Source of the DNA: Paralvinella palmiformis
Lineage: Eukaryota; Annelida; Polychaeta; Terebellida; Alvinellidae
Assembly: GCA_025642065.1 (NCBI GenBank)
Contig: JAODUP010000118.1
Location: 497,501 to 561,500, forward strand
Length of the DNA: 64,000 nt
Reading direction: 5' to 3'
The notes under the pieces were generated by a model. That model did not search any database. It was not told where the DNA came from and saw only the letters and a program-made list of their open reading frames with translations. The translations under genes and the position numbers were made by a program. This document shows, in pieces, positions 56,751-64,000 of this stretch. Every line of letters begins with the position of its first letter. Positions within the stretch are counted from its first letter, which is position 1.

Positions 56751-57134
56751 GTCTTTGCACGGCAATTATTATATTATTTAACATAATTATTTAACAAGCT
56801 AATTTATATAAAATATTAATTTAGTAGTTTGCGAACATACGATTTTTCGGGTAATTAAACATCTAAATTGTCATTTCCTTATAATAAAACAATCAGATGC
56901 ACATTGATAAAAGTCTCTCCAGGAACAGCGAGATCCAGAGAGATCTAAGCAGGTTTGATGAGCATAGTTGTCGTGAGCAGTTGTCCCTGTTCTAAGCCGT
57001 CCCCACGCCAGTGTTTGTTTACAGTGATGTCGCCTCGCCTTGATTACCGAGACTTGATTGCAAGTTTTAGCGGTACCAGAAATCTCAGTTTGGATCCATG
57101 GACTGATTACAAACAGCAACCAACGGGGATCATA

Positions 57135-57262
57135 CCTGGATCCGGAGACTTGATTACGTACGGCGAACACTTCCTCTGGAATATTTGGCGTCTTCAGATA
57201 AAAAGAAGCCATCCTCTCCAACCGAATGTGCTACCTCTAAGCCATCGAGCCATCATTCAATC
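57135..57262 (-). repeat. tRNA-like element
   Basis: The minus strand has GATGGCTTAGAGGTAGCACA (A box) and, about 90 bp on, CTCCGGATCCAGG in a B-box-like position. This is a possible type II tRNA pseudogene or SINE head. Confidence 0.3.
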
Positions 57263-57454
57263 ACCCACATATTCACCCAGTCGTTCTGAAACCAATCCAG
57301 ACACCAAGTCACCCAGCCAGCCAGCCAGCCACCCAATTACCTCTGGCCTCTCACATTCTTAAACTCTCTTCATTCGGGACTCAATAAGCAGCCCGCTCTC
57401 TTTCTCCTTAAATGGGAGTCACAGTCTGATTAGGAACTGGCGCCTAATCCCCCC

Positions 57455-57530
57455 GAAGGAGGGATTTATCCGGGTGCGGAGGGATTTATCCGGACGCCGA
57501 GGGATTTATCCTCATTCAGGAGTGATCTGT
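57455..57530 (+). repeat. 24 bp tandem repeat, three copies
   Basis: GGAGGGATTTATCCGGGTGC, GGAGGGATTTATCCGGACGC and GAGGGATTTATCCTCATTCA form three consecutive units. GGATAAATCC resembles a paired homeodomain (Otx/Pitx-type TAATCC) neighbourhood, but this is only a resemblance. Confidence 0.75.
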
Positions 57531-57962
57531 GCCCGGTAGGAAGTCGCCGTTGGGCGGTAATAGACACGCAATCAGCTCCGACAATAAAGACTGGGGGCTG
57601 CCCGACCCACTTGCAAAACTACCTCGTCCCCCACACCCACCACCACCATTGGACTGTGGAAAGAATCCCGAAAGGCAGTGGGGGGTGGAGATTTTCCCGG
57701 GTTTGTCCGAGGCTTCGGTCGGACTGGCAGTCGGGTGGGATCTCGAAACGCGGAAGGCGGCCATTGTGTGTCCGTCCGGATCTGGAAGCCATTAATTTGT
57801 ACAATGGTCATTCTGGAGCGATTTAGGGAGCGAAGAGAAAAGGCTCGGAATTAGGAAGCTCGTCAACTTACAGCCGGACGGACGGACGGACCGAAGCTGA
57901 TGATGACGTCATCAGCATTCGCTTCTGGAGCCGTTTAAGGTCGATCATTGGGTGAAGGTGGT

Positions 57963-57979
57963 ACTGCCATCTGGCGGAT
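57963..57979 (-). promoter_or_regulatory. CTCF-like motif (strong)
   Basis: The minus strand reads ATCCGCCAGATGGCAGT, a full match to CCGCCAGATGGCAG. Confidence 0.5.
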
Positions 57980-58054
57980 ATCACCATTAACTACTCTTGC
58001 TTTGGGATTTATTGCTTTAAACTTCGATCCACCGGCACCGGGTCCCCCCCCTCT

Positions 58055-58118
58055 CTCTTGTAGTTCAGTTGATAGTACAAGCATTATAGACGTCCAATAT
58101 GGAGTTCCAATCCTAGTA
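58055..58118 (+). repeat. tRNA-like element
   Basis: TAGTTCAGTTGATAGTACAA (A box) and GGAGTTCCAATCC (B box) lie about 25 bp apart, which suits a decayed tRNA or SINE head. Confidence 0.4.
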
Positions 58119-58257
58119 TTATATATTTTATGGGGTGTTTCATTTGACAGGTTCTTATCAATAGCAAGTCGTGCTCTCTTATTTTTGTGATCTCGTCTGT
58201 ACTATGCTTTATTAATATTTGAAACACTGAGTGATTTAAAATACAATATAAAGTTTA

Positions 58258-58259
58258 AC

Positions 58260-58303
<44 letters not shown>

Positions 58304-58305
58304 AT
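58258..58305. repeat. (AAT)n/(ATT)n hairpin microsatellite
   Basis: AAT repeats turn into ATT repeats at 58,290, giving a self-complementary tract. Confidence 0.95.
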
Positions 58306-58439
58306 TTTTGGTGTTCACCCTTAATTATCCAGACTCCTTATCCATCACCATGTCGGCTGCCACAGGAGCATACCACATCCAGCTGTATAACTGAGTCAGA
58401 TATCGACTTACTGATAGAAATTGCCCGAACTTCTCACAC

Positions 58440-58505
58440 CAGTATCAACATGTACTCGAACTCGGATTCTGTAAGTCAGTGTCCGACAACTAAACCAGCT
58501 TGACT
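58440..58505 (-). repeat. tRNA-like element
   Basis: The minus strand has GCTGGTTTAGTTGTCGGACA (A box) and CGAGTTCGAGTAC (B box) about 25 bp apart. It is opposite in orientation to the one at 58,055. Confidence 0.45.
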
Positions 58506-58514
58506 ATTGCCATC

Positions 58515-58516
58515 CC

Positions 58517-58562
<46 letters not shown>

Positions 58563-58570
58563 GTTATTAT
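58515..58570. repeat. (ATT)n microsatellite
   Basis: About 16 ATT triplets; the poly-Leu frame over it is an artefact. Confidence 0.95.
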
Positions 58571-58777
58571 TGCGATTGCCATTACCATTATTAGTTTTGC
58601 ACCGTAACGAAGTACCGGCGATGTTTCTGACGGGTCGCGCGGAGGTCAATCTGGATAGCGGACGACGAGATCCAGAAGGGCCATCTATCAGTCAATGATG
58701 AGTGGATCTGTCAATATTTGACGGACACGATCGCGGCACAACGACAACAACGCCGCCGCATCGAGCCTCGTTCTGGT

Positions 58778-58795
58778 CACCGCCAGAGGGAGCCA
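58778..58795 (+). promoter_or_regulatory. CTCF-like motif (strong)
   Basis: CACCGCCAGAGGGAGCCA closely matches CCGCCAGAGGGAGC. Confidence 0.5.
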
Positions 58796-59044
58796 CATTG
58801 CACGCGCAGCGCCATCGTCCGGCAAAACGGATTAGTTCGGCGTTCGACGGCTTTGTTGTGGTTGGGCGCGAGTTTGGCGGACGCCTTCTCCGGAAGCGGC
58901 CATTATCGAGTTGATCGCCGCTTCTTCGCCTGATTGAGTCGTCGGGCGAATTTTCATTAACCACGTTACCGAATGATGCGGTTTTGATGCGATTTTCTCG
59001 GCCCCATGGGCCACTTTACGCTCGGTGATTACAGGCGGCTCATC

Positions 59045-59063
59045 GGTGGCGCCATCTAGCCGG
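59045..59063 (-). promoter_or_regulatory. CTCF-like motif (strong)
   Basis: The minus strand reads CCGGCTAGATGGCGCCACC, with the core GCTAGATGGCGCC. Confidence 0.5.
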
Positions 59064-59292
59064 ATGCGTCTGTATGTATGGGTGTGCGCGCGCGTGTGCG
59101 CGCGTGCTTCCTTTACGCGGTCCGGCCAATATCGCCGGATGCGTGGTAAGGATGTTACGAGCAGCGGTCTCATTACCTTGGCGGCAATTAGTCGGCGAAA
59201 CGACTTGCTTATTGGGGAAAAATGTGAGAAATTACATCGACGCTGCCTTTGATTGCGTTGCCAAGACGATGGGTTGGTCGCGGCGATCAAGG

Positions 59293-59310
59293 GGGCGCCA
59301 CCAGCGGGCG
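59293..59310 (-). promoter_or_regulatory. CTCF-like motif
   Basis: The minus strand reads CGCCCGCTGGTGGCGCCC, with the core CCGCTGGTGGCGCC. Confidence 0.45.
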
Positions 59311-59464
59311 GAATTAGCCGAGACAAGAAACGGATAATGGAGAATTCATTTCGAGAGAAAAAAAACGCCGATTGATGAGGAAGACTTGAGCTTGTTTGAA
59401 GGACGTTCTCTGGGGTCAATTGACTGGGGTTAATTTGTGGATCATGGGTGGGGGTTGTGTGTGT

Positions 59465-59590
59465 TATGTGTGTGTGTGTGTGTGTGTCTGTGAAGAGGGG
59501 GAGACATGTTCATTTGAGATCTGCAATGGTGTTTTACACACGCATGCATACATACATACACACACACACAAACACAAACACACACTACTG
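59465..59590. repeat. (GT)n and (CATA)/(CA)n tracts
   Basis: GT repeats lie at 59,469-59,486, and CATACA/CACAAACA repeats at 59,540-59,585. Confidence 0.9.
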
Positions 59591-59717
59591 ATCTAAATAA
59601 GTAGCTAAAATAGATCGTCAAAACTGTATAATCCATTAAATAAACACTGACGGTGATTTCTGGTTATATTGGTATCATTTATCCTGGCTACTTCAGGATC
59701 GTAAAACTACGAACGGA

Positions 59718-59738
59718 ACATACACACATACACACACC

Positions 59739-59770
<32 letters not shown>

Positions 59771-59966
59771 CATACAGAGAGAGAGAGAGACGTGGAGGGA
59801 GGGTCACACACACACATACACGCGCACGCACACAGAGAGAGAAATATATATATGGAGAGAGAGAGAGACAGAGAGAGAGAGGTAGAGGGAAAGAGAGACA
59901 CACACACGCACACGCACACACACAGAGAATGAGACGCATATACATACATACATGCATACACACACG

Positions 59967-60006
<40 letters not shown>

Positions 60007-60034
60007 AATGACACACACACACAAAACCATACAC

Positions 60035-60067
<33 letters not shown>

Positions 60068-60068
60068 T
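59718..60068. repeat. 350 bp compound (CA)n/(GA)n microsatellite
   Basis: Blocks of CA and GA alternate at least six times (59,722-60,066). The plus strand is almost entirely free of T apart from short interruptions. Open frames on both strands here are artefacts. Confidence 0.95.
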
Positions 60069-60633
60069 GCACTAATTAATATGATAATATATTTAACCAG
60101 TTAAATATCTACATATAAAATTATGATAGTTTTCTTTGTTAGAATTATACATGTAAACACATTAATAGCTTATGTTAGCTAATATATAGCTAACAAGAAA
60201 ACACCAAACATCAAGAAATATTGTTGAAATATTTTAATTTATAATTAATCCCATAGAACATTAATCAACCTTTAATTCGTGCATTAATTATAATGATAAT
60301 TAATAAATATGCCGCGAACAAAGGATATTTGCTAAAATGTACACAAGTTTACGCCAGCTTCGCCATAAACACCCAGTTCCCTGATCTGTGTGTGCGCGTG
60401 TGTGTATGTGTGTGTGTGTGTTAGCTAATGGGATAAAAACGGCTAGCGTGGAGAACTTGACATATAGATGATTCAACAGGGTACCTCTTCATACGACTAC
60501 GACATACAATGTCTGAGCAATTCCAAATATAACAAAAAACAAATAACCTTTGATAAAACTAATAGTAACTGAGTGATAATAAATATCGTATATAAACAAT
60601 AATAAACATCTTCAGTATTCCGGGTCTTATATT

Positions 60634-60820
60634 GGGCTCCTCCGTGGTCTAATTGGTAGCGCGTTGGATCACAGATCACTACTATCTGAGTTCGAACCTC
60701 GGGCTGGGCCTATCTGAAGGGTGTATCATCTTTGACTTCGCTTCATTACCTTTGGAGGTCATCGTGCACAAACATGGCCGTAAAACATCAATCATCATCA
60801 TCATCATCATCATCTTGCGT
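60634..60820 (+). repeat. SINE family A copy A6 (best-preserved reference copy)
   Basis: The head is GGGCTCCTCCGTGGTCTAAT, then TGGTAGCGCGTTGGATCACA and GAGTTCGAACC (B box). The core is TATCTGAAGGGTGTATCATC, TTTGACTTCGCTTCATTACC and TTTGGAGGTC, with an (ATC)n tail. Flanks GTCTTATATT (60624-60633) and GTCCTATATT (60821-60830) look like a target duplication with one change. Confidence 0.88.
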
Positions 60821-60954
60821 GTCCTATATTTTTTCCAACACACTGCAGCCTTAATTTAATTTAAAAATTACAGCGCTGACCAAACCTTAGACATATGGCT
60901 AAAGGAAATTAAGATAATCAGATGAAACAGCCCATAAGAAAAAGTACGATGGGA

Positions 60955-61025
60955 CTTCGAACCCAGATTTTGAAGGTCAGCAACGAGGTACACTAACAAC
61001 TCTGCTGTGGCAGCGTCCCTTAACA
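60955..61025 (-). repeat. tRNA-derived SINE head
   Basis: The minus strand has GCCACAGCAGAGTTGTTAGT (A-box region) and GGGTTCGAAGTCC (B box). The body may run to about 60,870 (ATGGGCTGTTTCATC). It appears to be a third SINE family. Confidence 0.5.
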
Positions 61026-61057
61026 GCATACGACTAAAAGTAAATAATAGTGTGATG

Positions 61058-61060
61058 ATT

Positions 61061-61119
<59 letters not shown>

Positions 61120-61196
61120 CGTCAGCTTTAAATGTCAGTGAGTTATAAATCATTGATAAACAACATGATTTATTAACCTACCTAGTTCGACCTAAA

Positions 61197-61232
<36 letters not shown>

Positions 61233-61262
61233 GAGAACACACACACACACACACACAGACAC
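61058..61262. repeat. (CA)n(TA)n and (CA)n microsatellites
   Basis: CA repeats (61,062-61,093) run into TA repeats (to 61,118). A second CA block lies at 61,199-61,258. Confidence 0.95.
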
Positions 61263-62285
61263 AAACGGACAGACTATCCACGTAACGCCCCAGAGTAGCA
61301 TGTCCATCCAATCACCGGTCGTCGGGATCCTGTACCCGGTCGGCAGTACTCCCCGGCGTCCCCGGTATGACTGGTATCCGGAACAGTTAGTCGGCCAGAG
61401 CCATCAGGATAGAACGTTCTGGATCTCTGTTTAGTATCGTTAGCGCCTCTTATCAGGACCACATTATTTTTATGTTCAGTTTGATGGAGTGCTAACATTT
61501 GGAGAAGCTATAAGCTTACAGTTCTCTCTCCGGATCAACTTCCGTGTGGTTCTCGACTACCGTCTGGAACGGCAAGCCATCTTCTGCTTTGTCCATTAAA
61601 GAAACAACGATAAAACAATAGCTGGAGAAGCCGGGGGTAGGACGGCGGGTAGATCCGTAGAGGAAGATTTTGGCGACGGAATTGGACCTATGCCAATGTT
61701 GGAGAGAGAAGGTCGTCTTAGAGAGGATCCTGGTTTGGGAGAAGTTCTTAGGTCGCTCGTGGTAGAGTTCGCAGTAGTAGGATATTGGTGGGTTGGGAGG
61801 AGAGGATATCGCTGAGGAAGGGGGAATTTGGTATGGAAGTCGGCTCCTAATTTGAGGAAGAGACCTAAGGGTATGAAAGTACGCTGTTGGGTAAGGTGTA
61901 GTCGCTGGTGAGAGGGCGGCGTTTTCTTAAAGGGTAATGGGGATCTTGGTGTGATGGGGGGGGGGGGGATTTCGCGTGTATGTTGGCCTACCGTGGGGGA
62001 GAATCAAGCTAGTGGGATGGGCTGTTCTGGGGGAGTGGTTTTCGTTTGGTAAGGGTACCATGACACGTTAGCGGGAGTTAGATGACTGTGGGAGACCCTG
62101 GACTGATATGGCCTGGGTTAGTTGGGCAAACTTCTATCCCTCACGTGGCCGTAATGATCCGGAGACGAACTGTCAGCTGTATTGAACATGAATGGCTAGA
62201 GAGGGAGCCACCGTCGTTAATTAACAAACACACAGACTGCGACATAAGTAAACCGACAACCGGACAGGCCGGCACCAAGTCTGTA
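61263..62285 (+). other. Non-coding, G-rich plus strand
   Basis: From 61,620 to 62,080 the plus strand is purine/G-rich, with TAGGTCGC, GGTAGAG and GGGAGAAG-type words suggesting a very decayed minisatellite. There is a G(13) run near 61,958. No gene recognised. Confidence 0.5.
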
Positions 62286-62289
62286 ACCT

Positions 62290-63450
62290 GAGTGGTAATA
62301 GGAAACACATAGACGAGGGAACAGATAGACAGGCACCTAGACATTACCCTGAGTGCGATAGGGAGACATATAGATGGGGGGGAACAGATAGACAGGCATC
62401 CAGTATTTCCCCTGAGTGAGATAAGGAGACAACATAGACGGGGGAATAGTGAGACAGGTACCCAGCCTTTACCCTGAGTGAGATAGGGAGACACATAGAG
62501 GGGGAAACAGTTAGACAGGCACCCAGTCATTAACCTGAGTGCGATAGGGAGACACATAGATGGGGGGAACAGGTAGACAGGCATCCAGTCTTTCCCCTGA
62601 GTGAGATAAGGAGACATATAGACGGGGAGAACAGATAGACAAGCACCCAGTCATCACCCTGAGTGAGATAGGGTGACACATAGACGAGGGAACAGATAGA
62701 CAGGTACCCAGCCTTTACCCTGAGTGAGATAGGGAGACACATAGAGGGGGGAACAGATAGACAGGCACCCAGTCATTACCCTGAGTGCGATAGGGAGACA
62801 CATAGATGGGGGGAACAGGTAGACAGGCATCCAGTCTTTCCCCTGAGTGAGATAAGGAGACATATAGACGGGGAGAACAGATAGACAGGCACCCAGTCAT
62901 CACCCTGAGTGAGATAGGGTGACACATAGACGAGGGAACAGATAGACAGGCACCCAGTCATTATCTTGAGTGAGATAGGGAAACACATAGATGGGGGAAC
63001 AGATAGACAGGCACCCAGTCATTACCATGCGTTAGATAGGGAGACACATAGACGGGGGGAACAGATAGACAGGCATCCAGTCTTTCCCCTGAGTGAGATA
63101 GGGAGACACATAGATGGGAGAATAGTGAGACAGGTACCCAGCCTTTACCCTGAGTGAGATAGGGAGACACATAGACGGAGAGAACAGATAGACAAGTACC
63201 CTGTCTTTCCCCTGACTGGGATAGGGAAACACATATATTGTGGGGGGGGGGGATAGATAGAAAAGTAGAGACACATAGACGGGATGAACATATAGATAGA
63301 GAGACGGAATGAACAAATAGATAGATACAAAGTCTTTAACTTTAGTGGGATAGAGAACACATAGTCGGGGAAGAGATAGAGAGGCACTAAGTATTTATAA
63401 TCTGGGTAAAATAGGGGAACACATTGACAAGGGAACAAATAGACAGAAAA
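62290..63450 (+). repeat. 61-62 bp minisatellite with four-unit higher-order repeat
   Basis: About 18-19 units read CCTGAGTGAGATAGGGAGAC, ACATAGACGGGGGAACAGAT, AGACAGGCACCCAGTCATTA. Variant units recur in the same order: CCCAGCCTTT-bearing units begin at 62,461 and 62,707 (246 bp = four units) and again at 63,137. Cys/Pro/Leu/Ser-rich minus frames across it are artefacts. Confidence 0.95.
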
Positions 63451-63785
63451 AATGTGGTATAATAGAGGGGGGGGGGTGAGATTTCCAGAGTTTGTGGTAT
63501 GATAAAGGAGATTAGAATATAATATTATTGAGAGAGATATTAACATTTATGATAGGAGGAAGGGGGATCAAACGCTTGTGGTATGGTGGAGAGGGGAGGG
63601 TTTTAACATTTGATGGTATGTAAGATGAGTTCAAGAGGTTGTGGTATGGAGAGGGGGGGGGGAATATGGATTTTATTGTGTTATGAAGATGAGAATTCGT
63701 GGTGGGAAGAGGGCATCTAGGATTTGTGGCGTGAAGAGGGGATCTAGGATGTGTGGTATGAAGAGTGGATCTAGGAACGTATGTT
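63451..63785 (+). repeat. Degenerate TTGTGGTATG...GAGAGGGG array
   Basis: TTGTGGTATGATAAAGGAGA, CTTGTGGTATGGTGGAGAGG, GTTGTGGTATGGAGAGGGGG and GTGTGGTATGAAGAGTGGAT recur at irregular spacing between two parts of the 61 bp array. Confidence 0.7.
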
Positions 63786-63890
63786 ATCTGTGTGTGATAG
63801 GGAAACACATAGACAGGGGAATAGATATAGACAGGTACCAAATATGTAACCTGGGTGAAATAAGGAAACACATAGACGGATCCCATAAAA
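63786..63890 (+). repeat. Outlying units of the 61 bp minisatellite
   Basis: Two diverged units (GATAGGGAAACACATAGACA; GAAATAAGGAAACACATAGA) reappear after the 330 bp interruption. Confidence 0.85.
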
Positions 63891-64000
63891 TATATGAAGA
63901 GATAATGCGGCATAACCGACAGATACTGTTAACTGGAACATGCAGGCATTAGAACATGGAACATGTAGACAGGTTAATAGGAACAGGAGAACAGACTTCG

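Larger units (their letters stand above)
58590..59440. other. CpG-island-like non-coding stretch with three CTCF-like motifs
   Basis: High CpG, (GCGC)/(GTGC) alternations at 59,082-59,108 and overlapping open frames in several registers, the longest 195 codons on the minus strand. None shows a recognisable domain, so I do not call a gene. Confidence 0.5.

Noticed and set aside
56955..57362. 135-codon plus-strand frame as a gene
   Set aside because: It covers a tRNA-like element and ends in a CCAGCCAG-type repeat; no domain or conserved motif recognised.
58832..59419. 195-codon minus-strand frame, one of the longest in the window
   Set aside because: It has no recognisable domain, overlaps open frames in other registers, includes a CACACGCGCG microsatellite and CTCF-like motifs, and lies in CpG-rich DNA where stops are rare.
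62290..63450. CRISPR-like array
   Set aside because: Units are contiguous and related throughout, with no unique spacers, and the DNA is animal; it is a minisatellite.
62141..63546. Series of Cys/Leu/Ser-rich minus frames reading CLSICSPLYVSPYLTQG
   Set aside because: They are translations of the 61 bp minisatellite; the shift between frames equals the repeat unit.

Overview
This window is animal nuclear DNA, most likely from a marine invertebrate (a mollusc or another lophotrochozoan; this is inference). The reasons are many short coding exons with GT-AG introns, CR1/L2-like LINE 3' ends, tRNA-derived SINEs, PIF/Harbinger and pogo transposase remnants, and very many microsatellites and minisatellites. 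I see no operons and no intact bacterial-type ORFs.

Positions 1-25,030 hold one recognisable gene, on the minus strand: mitochondrial isoleucyl-tRNA synthetase (IARS2). Fifteen coding exons can be joined by hand into one uninterrupted frame of 612 codons. It runs from a mitochondrial presequence (ATG at 24,892), through the HVGH nucleotide-binding motif and the CP1 editing domain, to the DIWFDSG and GGWFQSS segments. The gene leaves the window at position 1, before the KMSKS motif. Its first intron appears to be a GC-AG intron. Just upstream, the promoter region carries adjacent ETS/GABP-like and YY1-like motifs. The introns contain a nested SINE pair with both target-site duplications visible, LINE fragments, a fold-back MITE, a possible 1.5 kb inverted-repeat element, a Harbinger remnant and a TATAG-type AT-rich satellite.

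Positions 25,030-64,000 contain no gene that I can identify. This part is richer in GC and CpG and is packed with tandem repeats: seven different degenerate minisatellites, including a 61-62 bp array with a four-unit higher-order period, plus long (ACTC)n, (CAC/CAT)n, (CA)n and (CAGA)n tracts. It also contains SINEs, other tRNA-like heads and a frameshifted pogo/Tigger transposase fragment. Between these repeats there are more than a dozen CTCF-like motifs, and the CpG palindromes TCCGGA, TGACGTCA and TCACGTG are strikingly frequent, whereas they are almost absent from the IARS2 half. My best reading is a compositionally distinct, non-coding and possibly regulatory or boundary domain next to a housekeeping gene. 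A few short protein-like open stretches (26.46-26.62, 45.25-45.50 and 49.64-49.81 kb) are listed at low confidence.
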